A model generated the notes under the pieces. The model did not search any database and was not told where the DNA came from. It worked only from the letters and a program-made list of their open reading frames with translations. Source: Neurospora tetraspora (Eukaryota > Ascomycota > Sordariomycetes > Sordariales > Sordariaceae). From it: 64,000 nucleotides of DNA. Below, piece after piece: positions 1-11,903 of this stretch. The position numbers and the translations under genes are program-made. The stretch covers positions 1,426,001-1,490,000 of the forward strand of contig NW_026944383.1 of NCBI RefSeq assembly GCF_033439725.1, written 5' to 3'. Every line of letters starts with the position of its first letter. Position 1 is the stretch's first letter.

Positions 1-3000
1 ATTTTCTCCTTTAAAATATAAAATTTAATAGGGGTAACTAAATTTTTTTCTAGCGCTTAACCTTTACCCTCCTTTCCCTATTCCTTTTACTCCTCCTCCT
101 AATTCTAATTAATTTAAGGGAACAGAAGGGGGAAGTTAGGTTAAAAGGGCAGAAAGGGGAAATTAGGCTAAAGTAGAAGAGAGCGGTTAATTTAAAGTAA
201 ATTAGGGGGATTTTATTATAAATTAATATATATATTAATTATATATACGAATTAAGAGGATTTATAATAATTTTAGGATTAATGTAATTATATAAGGGAC
301 AGGTGTTTAAGAGGGGTTTACTTAATAGGATAAGGGCAAATTCGTTATAATATAAGCCCTTGCTATATTCCGTCTATAAATAGGAAGTATTAATATTATA
401 TATATATATATAGTAGGTATAGGAAGGGACTTATATAATATCAAAAAAGTATATTATAAATATTTTTAAAAATTTAATTACGCTAAATAATCTTTTTTAT
501 TTTTTAAGCAATCCCCTATATAGTTTAAGCGGATTTTAGAGCGCGGTAAAAGACTACGGTACGCTATTATCGGGTTAAAACATATCGAATTAAAGTACTA
601 AGAGCGCTTACTATTAATAGAATTAATATATAAGGAATATAAGTAAAAATATATATATTTACAGCCTAGTTGAATTTTACCTAAAGTATAGGGGCCTCTA
701 TCGGTTTTAGCTATAAATCCGTAATATTATATATAAAGATGCCAGCGGAATTAAAAGAAAATTAATAAAATTCTTAAATATATTTTAATATATATTTACT
801 ATATTGTAATTTATATTGTAGGGCTCTTGGTAAAAGAATATCCGTATTATTTATGACTATTAATAATAACCGGGTAAATACTATTATTAATTTTCGAAAT
901 AATATACTTCGGATTCAAGGCTACATCTGTATCTTCTTACGTTAATTCGAATTTCTTACTGGCTAAAACTTATTAATATATATTCAATATATATAAAGGA
1001 AAAAAACTTTACTAGCATTAACTTTAACCGGGTTCCAACCCGGATTAGAATATTACGCCAGGTTATAAAAGTATCCGAATTAATCGTATAGGTTTACTAT
1101 GTTAAAAATATTTCGGTATACTATTATTATAATATTAGTATATATTTCGTATATAAGAGTGAAATATTAAGTAGAAAGAGGTTAATACTTACAACTTTCA
1201 TTAATAATAAGGCTCCTTAGCTACTCGTTGATACGCTCTATTCCTCCTATTTTAATTCGCTTACTATATCCTATATTTAAATTAAAATTAGTTTTAATTC
1301 AAAGTAAAAGAAAAAAAACGTATAGAATATTAAGGATTATATTAATATAAATAATATAGTTACTTTAATACTAATAATTGATTATTTACGTTAGGGTTTA
1401 GAAAGCAATTTGTAATATTATTATAATAATTATATTAAAGGTTAGAAAAAACGTCCTTAAAGGAGGGAAGTTAAATACCTTACCGATTATAATATAGGAA
1501 ATAATTAAAAGGAAAGGAAAGTAAAAGAAATAAATTTATAAATAGAAATTAGTAAATAACTCAACGATCTACTCCGTTTTTATCCTAACTATCGTAAATT
1601 TACGTATTTATATTATATACTGACCTTATATTTCGTATAAACTAATAAATAAATAAAAATAAAGCTATTAAATTTCATCTCAAATATTGAAACAATATAT
1701 ATTTCTAATCTACTTTACTTTAATATTACTATTCTTTTGATATCTTATAAATTCTAATCCGCTGTACTTCAATTTTACTATTTCTTCAATATTTTCTAAA
1801 TTCTTTATAGTATAATAATAAATAATAATATTTATACATTTATATTAACTTTATATATAAACCTTTAAATAATATAAATACCTCTATATATATATCTTAT
1901 ATATAGCCATATATATAAAAGGTCAAATCCAACCCAATTGAGGTTATACTTAATTAGGACTAAACTCACCTCTCGAATTAGATTTAATTAACTTAGATTT
2001 AGTAATAGCAAGTCCTAAGAGTAAATAAATAGATTTAACCTCTAGTAAATCCAAATTAGTCCGATAATAATATATAAATCGGACTCGGGACAATCCTCCT
2101 ACGTAACTAATTTCTTATAATGATTATCATTAGGTTAATTATTAATCTAATATTACTTTTACTATATTAAACTTAAATTTCCATTATCTAACAATATAAA
2201 ATATTTTATATATATACCTCATATATACTTATATATAAAGCACATATATAATTCTATTATCTATATACTTTAAATAAAATAATTAATTTACTATAATATA
2301 TTTTATATATAATATAAGAATTTATAATAATTTTAATCCTTATTTTTCAATATTACCAAGATCTATTACAAACTTACAAATGTAGATACTATTATATCTA
2401 TATATAAATATATATAAGAGCATATATATACTATATATATATTACATATATAACTTACGTATTAAATTTTAATATTTATATACTTTAAATAATATAATTT
2501 ATTATTCCTACTTATTTATATAACTTATATACAATATAAAAATTAAAAATAATTCCAATAGTAATTCTTTTATTATAATTAAAATCTATTTTAAATTTAT
2601 TATTCTAAATACTCTTATACATATATGTAAATATATACAGGGGAATATATATACTATATATGTAATATATATATATATAATATATATATTTATATAAATA
2701 AGGAAAAAATCGTAAATTTCCTAAATATATTAGGCTTTTACTATTTACACTCATATTAAATTATAAGGACGCAAAGTTATTTTATATACTACTAATATAT
2801 ATTTGAACTTTTTTAGAAAGTAATAACTTATTTTTTATAATAACGATTTTATTATTAATTCTCGCCAAATTCAATCGAAAATTTTACTTCAAAATAGTTT
2901 TTATTAAAATTAATTCAAAATTCCACCTCCCAAAAACTTCTATTCAAATTCATTTCCAATTTCACTTCTAATTCCCTATTAATACCAATCTATTTAATAA

Positions 3001-3779
3001 TTTAAAACTCCATCCCGAAACTACCCTTCACTCAACCACCTAAAAACTTTCACATATAAATAATATATATTTAAAAATTAAAAAACGAAAATAATTTTAC
3101 ATCCAATTCGGACTCGTCCTCAATAATAGCCTATATAGCTTAAACGGATTCTATAATAACCGCAACATATTTTACAATATAGGTATCTTTCTACTAAATT
3201 TCCTATTCTATACAACGGAAAGCGGGGCCAGCATACAATACAATATTAATCTCTATATAAATAAAAACATCAGTACTAAAACCTTATCGAAATATTTTTT
3301 ATTATTTAATAAATTAAAATATATATACAAAGGGGGCTATATAACTTTCTATAAAAGGGAGGCCTATAATAATAACCTTAATAGCACACCACTCCTTCTT
3401 CTATACTCTAATACGTAAGTAGAGAAATGCATTCTAAACGCAATAAACTATAATAAAGAAGGCAAAGGCCAGGTAATAATTATTATAATAGCCAGAATTT
3501 TAATACTGGTTACAAACGGCAAAAAGAATAATATAAATACAATCGGCACTACACTTTATACATAGTATATACTTAATAACTATAGCCAGAGTAAGGACTT
3601 CGTCGGCCTTATTCTATATATTAAATATATATTAATATGATAATAATAAAAATTATAAAGGGAACTTACTACCACCTCCAAAGATTTAATTTTAACCTCG
3701 GCTAAATCGGACTTCTTCTATTAATAAAATTTATAATAATTTTAATACTTATTATAAATGTTTTATAAACGCCTATTAC

Positions 3780-4033
3780 TGTCACGCGTGGCCAGGGATG
3801 GGTACGGGTGCAAGGACTATACTACCCTAATGGCTAACTTGGACTAAAGACAAGAAGTTGAGGAAAGAAGGAAACCCCAAAAGGGAAGGCTAGAGAAGAA
3901 GGACTGGGTTTTATACCCTGAACTCTGGGAGGGAGCCAGGCCAAGCCCAGAACCTGAACCATCTGAACCAAACCCGTGAATGGAAGCCACCCGTGAATGG
4001 AATCCATGACGACTGGTGGTGCCAGCCGTCACA
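3780..4033. mobile_element. Solo LTR of an LTR retrotransposon
   Basis: A 254-bp island of normal base composition begins TGTCACGCGTGGC and ends GCCAGCCGTCACA. It is bordered by a perfect 5-bp direct repeat ATTAC (3775-3779 and 4034-4038). TG...CA ends with a 5-bp target duplication are the hallmark of LTR-retrotransposon integration, and the length fits a single LTR left by recombination. A 12-bp direct repeat (cccgtgaatgga) occurs near its right end. It shows no RIP-like skew although its surroundings do. It may have inserted after the surrounding DNA was mutated, or escaped because RIP generally ignores repeats this short. Family unknown; gypsy-like is a guess from the TGTCAC terminus. The imperfectly inverted ends leave a MITE as a weaker alternative. 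Confidence 0.75.
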
Positions 4034-4157
4034 ATTACGCTAAATAATTATAGTTAATAATAGCTGGCTATAACGGCGGCCAAAAGAAGCCGGAGTACAA
4101 CCGCTAAAGGGGTTAAAGGAAAATATAACCAAATTAATATTATCTATTATAATATAT

Positions 4158-4487
4158 ATTACTAGTGAATTTTAACTAATCGACTTCGTATTATATTAAT
4201 AAAATAATAATTTTATAAAAGTAAACATATTTATAATATAAAGTGAAACTTACTATTATTTAAAAACAATATAATATACATTAAATATACGTATATAGGA
4301 ATATATAATAGCGCTAGATAATATTACTAATAGATTTCAAGTAATCGACTTTATATTATATTAATATAATAATGAATTTATAAATGTAAAAATAATTATA
4401 TATAAAATAAGATTTACTATTATTCAAAGACAATATAACATATACTAAACATACGTACCTAAGAACGTATAACGGCGCTAGGTAATT
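4158..4487. repeat. Two diverged ~165-bp tandem copies in the AT block
   Basis: The stretch starting attactagtgaatttt at 4158 recurs as attactaatagatttc at 4323. Both copies share long collinear segments: a 'taatcgactt' core, 'tatattatattaat', 'ttactattatt', 'acaatataa' and an ending with 'gcgctag'. Most differences look like C/T or G/A changes, as expected if a tandem duplication was mutated by RIP. Confidence 0.6.
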
Positions 4488-4644
4488 AAATAATTCGGCA
4501 GCTAAAGAAAAGAAGGGAAAAAAAAAAGAGAAAGAAAAAAGGAATTAATTAATTATTATACTAAAAAGGAAGAAAACGCAATAGTAAAGTAATCGTACAA
4601 ATTTAAATAAAATTATAATATAAAAATAAAATAATATAACTAAT

Positions 4645-4775
4645 TAGCGCTAAACAAATAATTAGCTTAGTACTTTCGTAAATTCGTATTACATTAATAA
4701 GGATTAATAAACTAGCGCTAAACTATAACAAATTTAACATTCTCGTAAATTTAAATTATATTAATAAATATTACG
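4645..4775. repeat. Two ~66-bp tandem copies in the AT block
   Basis: A unit that starts at 'agcgctaaac' and contains 'tcgtaaatt' followed by 'att.cattaata' (first copy 'attacattaata', second 'attatattaata') appears twice head to tail with scattered differences. It shares the 'gcgcta' landmark with the larger tandem repeat just upstream, so both may come from the same satellite-like or element-terminal sequence. Confidence 0.4.
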
Positions 4776-7700
4776 CATATAAATTTCGAAGCGGGAATAC
4801 ACACAAATAATCTAACGTTATCGATAAATAACTAAAAATAAAGACGAAAAAGGAAGAAAGAATAAAAAATACTATCTCGAAGAGGGTATACTTAAATATA
4901 TTAATATAACCAATAATATTACACGAAAGAATACAACCAATTAAAAGGCGCCTTAGCGTAAGAATAAACCAAACTATTATAATAAGGGTTTATGAAATTT
5001 AAATTTCTTAAAAATACTTATATAAAATCGTTAATCGAGGAAACCTAGACGGCCAAATTAGGAAGGTAATCGTTATCCGTAATAATAACTATAGAGACAA
5101 GGGGTAATATTATTAATTAAGAATCCAAATTCTAATATTCTATTATAATAATAAATATATAGTAGGTACTTACAATCTTAAATTAGGATTCCAACATCCT
5201 TTTCCACCTATTATCCTAAAACTTTATAAATTTATATATCAATTAAAATATCTCACTAAGAATAGAACCTATTAGGAGATAGCTATCCAACGTTATTATA
5301 AGGAGTTAGGCCTAAAATAAATAAATATATATAAGAATATATTATCAAATTAGAATATATTAAATATATATACTATAATAATATCCTAAATTACCTAAGT
5401 TCGCCTCGTAGAAAACTATTATATTTACGCTAATAAATTCCTCGAAGCTACGTAAATTAGGACGAGGCGTCTAAGGGAAACTTATAATAGGTAATTACCC
5501 TATCGTTATTAATTAGTCTTAATTAAATAGAATAAGCAAATATAAATTTGAAATAAAATATCTACTACTAAAGTAAAATAGTATTAAGAAAGAAATAAGG
5601 AAAAGTTTATAAATAAAATTTAAATAGGGATATAAGCACTTAGAAATACTAAATTAATATACTACTAAAAATTGGAATGAAAAATATAATTTAATATTAA
5701 TAAAAAAATATATAACCGTTTAGTAGTCGATAAGCGAAATAATTTCGAAGTTCGGACGAAGCTAATTCTATAAACAGTCTAAAACCTATATTCTTTCTTG
5801 TGAAAAATTTCCTTCTCTCTTCCTCTCTACTCTTTTAACTAACTAAAATACTAAAATTCAACAACTTCCCCCTATATAAGTATTATATAAGGGGTATATA
5901 AATATCGCATCTTATATCGGAATTAAAACGTATAATAAAATAGTTATATACCCGCTTTCTTTCTCTTTATACCCCCTTTTTTCAAATATTAGAACATACT
6001 AAACTTAATTTAATACAATATTAAAAAAAAAAAATTTCGTACTTCGTATACTCCAATTATTCCTTTTTATACCTTCGCAATTCGCAATATAATATCGTAA
6101 TATTAAATTAAATTCAAATTTAATTATCTTACAGCTTATGTTTAATATACAAAATATAAATTAATTTAATAAAGGATAATCAATATATATTTAGAATTAA
6201 AATAAATAATTCCACTAAATAAAACTAAATTCTTTACGAAAATAACCTTCAACGCAATTAACCCGTACCAACAATATAATTTTTTCTATAACCTAATCCT
6301 ATTTAAACGTATTACTAATACGTCTAAATATAATACTAGAATATAAATTCTACTTCTTATCTACTTATTAAATATATATACTAAACTAGACTATTAATCA
6401 CGAAATTGAAATTATAAAGGGTTGAAAATAGAAATACATCTTTACGAATCTAATATTTCGTAAGAAATATATTATAACTAAATATTAAGTAATTAACTCT
6501 AATTCTTTTATTAGTAACCCTACCTAAGTAAAGACAGAAGCTATAAGGAAGCAATTATTTAACCCTTATATTCAATATATGTATACGCTATTAATATAAT
6601 TAGATTTAGTATATTCATTGACTATATTTTATCCCGCTGATAGTAATATAGCCGCTTTTAAAATTTATTAAAATAAAAAGTAATATTATTAAATGCTATT
6701 ACCGGTACTTTCAAACGAATAATGTAAATTTATATAAATCTATATAAAATAGGCTCATTTAATATAATAATTGAAAAATACCGATAATAAATTTATAAAA
6801 ATATATAGTAACGACTTCTATTATTTAATTTATTTATAATACTAGTTCAATTTATATACACTATATATACTAATAATAAGTAATCCGACGTACAATTCCC
6901 CAAGTGCGAATATAAGTAAGAATTTATTATACTAAGAGAACGTTTACTTATATATTTAAAATTAGATTAGAATTTACAAATATTATTACTAATAAGTATT
7001 CCTTAGCGACGCAATATAAATAATTATACTATTAAATACAAATATAGTAGTATTATATATACTAACTATATATCCAACCTAACCTCCCTAAAACGGTTTC
7101 TAATCTACTAAATAGTTTTCGGGAGTTCGAACCGTCTAGCGAGCGCTTAATTCGAACTTTTAAAATTAAATAAATAAAGAAAGCTGCAATTTCGAAGTAT
7201 TTTATACTAAATGAATAAATAGTACTCTTATTAATAATTCTAAAATTCCTATAAACCCTCTATAATATATTCCGGAATAGGTAAAACCCGCTGCCGATTT
7301 CTTCGAATTACCATCGCCTCTATATACGCCTACCCCCCCTCTAAATAAGGAAGAAGTAAATTAGTTATATTATACTACTTATATATTAAATTTATATTAA
7401 TTTAATATAGGATAGCGACCTAACAGACCTCGAAAGAGAAATTATAAAGGAATTAAACCGGGAATTTTTAACGGAATATAATATAAATAATACCGCCGCT
7501 ACTCCAACTACTATTATAAGGAGCATTAAAATAATAACGAAGCCTTCGTAAAATAAATAAATAAATCATTCGACCTAATTAGGTCTTAATAGTAAAAAGA
7601 AGTAAAGGGGGGGATATATTAAAATTCAATACCAATCCCTAATTAATAAGCCCATACTATAGAGCACTTACCTAATATATAGCCTTCGAAAAAGAAAGTA

Positions 7701-7816
7701 TCAATATATATACAAAAGAAGCCTACGAAAATAGGAAGGAAGAGGTTATTTAAAATAGAAAGTAGCTAAGTATACGAAGAAATTAAATACTTAGTAAAGC
7801 CTAATAAGAAGGATAA

Positions 7817-8138
7817 TTGGGGACGGATTCCTATATATTTAAGACTAGCCGCCCTAAGCTTTTAAAAGTTCTAATTTTCTTCCTCATTCTCATCTTCTTT
7901 ACAATTAATTCAATTAATATAATTTTCCTAGTATATATAATATATATATATTTGGCCTACGCTATATATAATATATTGGGGTTGGATATAATTGGCTAGG
8001 TCAGTACGCGTATATAATTCATTAAAATACAGCTATCAACAGCGCGTTCGCAGGCTTCGTAAAAGGTTCGTACGGAGAAAATACAAAAAAGAACTTATCA
8101 CGTAACAAGACCCTCTTTTTGTAAATCCCCCCGTGACA
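7817..8138. mobile_element. Possible terminal LTR fossil at the block's right edge
   Basis: The AT block ends within a segment whose last bases are ccccccgtgaca at 8127-8138. Read on the minus strand this begins TGTCACGGGGGG, resembling the TGTCACG start of the solo LTR at 3780. The base composition recovers gradually over this segment. The placement suggests the right end of an old LTR element forms the heterochromatin border. The left limit given here is arbitrary, and the presumed partner LTR was not found. Family, completeness and age are uncertain; it looks heavily decayed. Confidence 0.3.
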
Positions 8139-9298
8139 GTACCCTGCGATCCGGCTGGTCAATGCACCGGAGCTTGCATTGACTTGGGTCAGCTGTTCCA
8201 AGATTCCTTGGCAAATACCCCAGGAACCCCCGACCCGGCTATCTCCCACCCCCCTGCCCGACCATGAAGCGAGATCGTCATACCCCTTGGGCTTTCTCCA
8301 CTTCTGCATCTTTCACCGTCAGTCATCATCTGACATGTGATTCTCGGAGCCAACCACAGCGTCGCCAATCCAGTCGCCCAAGGCCAATCCCCGGTGGTAT
8401 AGTGGCTGCTAATAAACCCGAGACTGATATTGGATCCGGAATGGTTCAAACCTTTTCTTCCTTCTCCATCGTTTCCTCAAAACAGGCTTGCCAGGTCCAC
8501 TCGCTCCTTTCCGCGCTAGAAGCCTCGGATTCTTTAGACTTCAAGGGCTCTCCAGCTGCTCTGCAAGTCGGCTGTGCGATGCTTGCTCAAGTTTCCGGCA
8601 TCCAGTCTGGGGAACAGCAGCAGCTGCTGGCTATGTCAATGGTACGTCTCAAGTGAGGTATTACAAGGCTTACCATATTGTGAGATGGTGTGTGCATTGT
8701 TTCGGCGTCCCCGCCGGGCGACGCCTGGTTTTGGTTTGCTTGTGGATGGATCTATCCGGGCCCTCTCCCAGGAAGGGAGAAACGGGATCTCCCCGATGGA
8801 CCATCTCATTAGACTGGGGATATCCCTTTCGGCATCGTACCCCATGAGGGAGACACACACCCACCACGGGACCACCTCCCTGCTTTCCGTCTTGGTAATA
8901 TGTCAAGCCATTCTAGTGTCTCGCTTTTTCCCCCACACCGGGCTTCCAGAATCCGGTATAATAACTCATCTGGTCCCCCCCCCTCCCGGGTTTCTGGTCG
9001 GCTGACTAGACTTTCTTTGTTCTGAATCTTCTTCCATCTCATAATCATTCTATAAGACCCGCAAAGCATCGCTCAGTGAAAGTCATATACCATTCACCAA
9101 TCCTCATCCCATCCGAACTCATACATACCCGGCCGGCATTTTACACCTGCCAGCACATTTTGGCACATACAAAGCACATCGGATATCCCCAACTGCCCGT
9201 CCACTCGCACACACGCAGCAACTGCAAGCGAGTGTCTCAACCTTGGTCAAAGCGACAGCATTATCCATCTATAAAAGAAGCACATTCCATCAGTCAAA
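8139..9298. other. Intergenic, no gene seen
   Basis: Normal-composition DNA between the AT block and the first readable gene. Overlapping short ORFs exist on both strands but none resembles a known protein, and none shows a consistent splice pattern. A TATA-like element (TATAAAAG) lies at 9270-9277 and may be the promoter of the ayg1-like gene, of the small ORF just downstream, or of both. Confidence 0.6.
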
Positions 9299-9557
9299 AT
9301 GGGCGAAGATCTCCACGCTTCCATCACGCGCGTGCGCCTTGCTCTTCTTCAATCTCAGTTAGTTTAACCCATCCCACCATCTACAACACATTTTGTTCCT
9401 CCCAACTTACACCAAATCACTCAGGGTTCGCGAGCAGCCTGGCACTTCGCCCGTTCGCCGCCGCAGAAGAAGCATCTCTACGGCCGTGGCCCGCGCCGGA
9501 TCCAAGGACGGAGTTCCTCTTTTCGCCAAGCAGAGGGTCGTTCGCGTTGCTCTCTAA
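9299..9557 (+). CDS. Small two-exon ORF, 63 aa, unknown
   Basis: Predicted exons are 9299-9357 and 9425-9557, with a 67-nt intron (GTTAGT donor, CTTAC-like branch, TCAG acceptor). Splicing joins the frames exactly, and the start sits in an excellent fungal context (TCAAAATGGGC). The protein is basic, starts MGEDLHASITRVRL, has an arginine run (VRRRRRS) and ends KQRVVRVAL. I do not recognise it and see no signal peptide or membrane segment. It lies 112 bp upstream of the ayg1-like start. A TATA-like box only 22 bp upstream of its ATG would put transcription initiation close to the start codon. It may therefore be part of the ayg1 leader (an uORF and 5'UTR intron) rather than an independent gene. 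Confidence 0.4.
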
Positions 9558-9669
9558 AGAGGCTTCATCTCTTTGATTACTTCCTCTCTCGGCATTTCTT
9601 TCTCTTTTCATACGGCCTATGTGGCCCTAGATTCCTTTTTCATCAAGCTCCTTTGGGTACTCATGCAAC

Positions 9670-11673
9670 ATGTCTCCTCATCAGGTCAACAATGATCAGC
9701 AGCAGGAGCAGAAGCAGGGTTCTTCGGCGGGACGCGGCGGGATGCAATTCAAGGCTCCGCCTGGTTGTGGCGGTTTGGGCGGACTAGGCAAAACTCCCGA
9801 ACACTGGCTCATGGGCGACGAGGCATTTGAGGCAAGGATGCCCCATCATGATGGGATCAAGGCGCTGTGGGAGACCAAGTGGAAGTTCCCAGTAAGTTTC
9901 CTCTGTGCCATTGGTTGTTTGGCTTCTTCATTCTTGTGTGTTTTACTATTTTCGGTTTCTGCTTTACGGTGTCAAAAGGGATCATCATAGCATCGGAGGG
10001 AGGGTGAGGGGGAAACAAAACAGTACCATCGTCACCTCAAGTCAATTCAACTGCTTTTACACATCGCTTCCATAGCCTATGCATTGCGCACCGCACCACA
10101 ATGGTTTTTGTCTCTTCACATCGCCATTTTCCAAGCGCGACCCTACCAAGGTAACACAATGCTAAACTCACCTACTACTCAATCTAGTGCTCCAAATCCC
10201 TCTACCCCTTCCACGACGGCCTCTACGAAGACTTCGCCCCCTCCTTCGACGCCCTCATCAAGGCTAACCTCAACGACATGACCTCCCCCGAGTGGACCAG
10301 AACCTTCCTCTCCACGGGGGTAGCCGAAAAGCTGGTTGCACAGGGCGACAAACTCGTGGCCGAGCTCAACAACAACATTGACCCCCCATCTCTCCAACCG
10401 GAGCAGCAGCAGCAGCAGCAGCAGCAGAGACGCAGACAACTCGGCGAGCAAGCCTCCGCCCTCTACCTCCGCGCCTGCTGCCTCTACCGCATCGCCCGCT
10501 TCCCCTACATCACTTCCTTCCCGAAAGTCAACGACCAGACGAAGTGGGATGCCTGGCAGAAGCAGAAGGAGGTCTACCTGAAAGCGGGCAAACTGTGGGA
10601 AGAAAGTCCCCTGGAGGAGGTCGAAGTGCCGTTTGTCAAGAGAAGGCAGCAAGAACAGGGGGGTGAGAGGGAAAAGGAAAAAATTCCCGTTTATGTGCGG
10701 GTTCCTCCTCCTGCTGGTACTTCTACTACTATCGGTTCTGCTTCTTCTGAGGCTTCTTTTGGTCCTGCTGCTTCTGCTGCTTCTTCTGCTCCCGGAAGAG
10801 ACGTGAACATTGATGGCTACCCAACCGTCATCCTCATGACCGGCCTCGACGGGTACCGCCCCGATAACACGGTCCGCTGCAACGAGTTCCTCGCTCGTGG
10901 GTGGGCCGTCGTGGTGGTGGAGATCCCGGGGACGGCGGATTGTCCTGCTGATCCGACGGACCCGGAGAGTCCGGATCGGTTGTGGGAGAGTCTGTTGCAG
11001 TGGATGGGTACTTACCAGTATCGCAGCGGAAAGAAGGCGTTTGATATGAAGAGGGTCATGGTCTGGGGATTGAGTGCGGGCGGGTATTATGCTGTGAGGA
11101 TCGCGCATACGCATGGTCATAGACTGGCGGGCGTGGTGGCGCAGGGGGCGGGGGTGCATTATTTTTATGATGAGAAGTGGTTGGAGAAGGTGGATGGGCA
11201 TGAGTATCCTGCTCAGTGAGTCTTGCTTCTTTTACTTACTTTTGAGGGATGAGGTTAGAGTGGTGATTTGGTTTTGCTAACTGGAGATGTGTGACGACAG
11301 ACTCACGCCTGCTTTCGCTATGAAGCATGGGTATAACTCGGTTGAGGAGTTCAAGGCTGGTGTGCAGAAGAAGTTCTCTTTGTTGGAGAATGGGATTTTG
11401 GATAAGCCTTCGACTAGGCTTTTGTTGGTCAATGTGAGTTTTCCATCCACTTCACCGTTTCATTATTGAAAGTGTCTAGGACAGTCAACTGACGGTTAAA
11501 TGCAGGGTACCCAAGATGGTTTGATGCCCATCGAAGATTCCATGATGCTGCTCGAATACGGCTCGCCCAAGGAGGCTCGCTTCTTCACTGGTGCTTTGCA
11601 CATGGGATACCCCCTGGCAAACTCGGCTGTCTATCCTTGGATGGAGAGCGTTATGGCTTCGGTTAGAGATTAG
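9670..11673 (+). CDS. ayg1: Ayg1-like alpha/beta hydrolase
   Basis: Four predicted exons (9670-9891, 10188-11215, 11301-11433, 11506-11673) give 516 aa. The sequence follows Aspergillus Ayg1/Wangiella Yg1 closely: [15 protein letters not shown] at the first junction, [25 protein letters not shown], the nucleophile elbow GLSAGG (Ser about residue 370), then NGTQDG and LHMGYP, which should supply the catalytic Asp and His. Family members shorten a heptaketide naphthopyrone to 1,3,6,8-tetrahydroxynaphthalene by C-C bond hydrolysis in DHN-melanin synthesis, so a pigment role is likely but not shown. It is about 110 aa longer than Ayg1. The extra length is a Gln/Ser-rich N-terminus, a polyglutamine stretch from a CAG run near 10400, and an Ala/Ser linker near 10740-10790. 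No polyketide synthase gene is nearby. Related family members hydrolyse other C-C or ester bonds. Confidence 0.9.
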
Positions 11674-11903
11674 GTAGTCTCTGCCCGGACAACAGCAGTT
11701 TAGCTGTGACGGTATGAACTCCCCGGAATATGCATGTCAGAAGAGGGTAAATATCAATGAGGTCAGATGTTTTGAACTTGTAAGCATACTCGAACAACAG
11801 AATAGTTCTAGTTAGTCACTTTTGAAAAGGCAACAAATATCATCATGCAATTCTTTTCCATCCAGTACCATCACTGTTGCTTCAGGTACACATTCTTCCC
11901 AAC

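Larger units (their letters stand above)
1..8138. repeat. AT-rich RIP-type relic block (gene-free)
   Basis: This stretch is overwhelmingly A+T, full of TA dinucleotides and poly-TA runs, with stop codons in every frame and no ORF that resembles a protein. Composition switches abruptly to about half G+C near 8.0-8.14 kb. Such blocks in Sordariomycetes are typically duplicated transposon DNA mutated C-to-T by RIP and packaged as H3K9-methylated heterochromatin; that is known biology applied here by inference. Short GC-richer patches (around 3210, 5040, 7130 and 7300) probably mark less mutated parts of old elements, but no family can be named. The block runs off the left edge of the window. A GC-normal solo LTR (3780-4033) sits inside it. 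Confidence 0.85.

Noticed and set aside
3844-4032. Minus-strand ORF in the GC island
   Set aside because: It is contained within the solo LTR and ends at its boundary; a by-product of a short stop-free repeat.
7817-7999. 60-codon ORF rich in Ile/Leu in the AT block
   Set aside because: Its hydrophobic composition is what AT-rich DNA gives by chance. It lies in mutated repeat DNA with no start context or homology.
8264-9005. Overlapping ORFs on both strands beside the AT block
   Set aside because: Several frames are open at once, none resembles a protein family, and no splice pattern favours one.
10179-11201. 340-codon minus-strand ORF
   Set aside because: Exact antisense shadow of the ayg1 exon; GC-rich codon bias leaves the opposite strand open, and the Arg/His/Leu-rich product is not protein-like.
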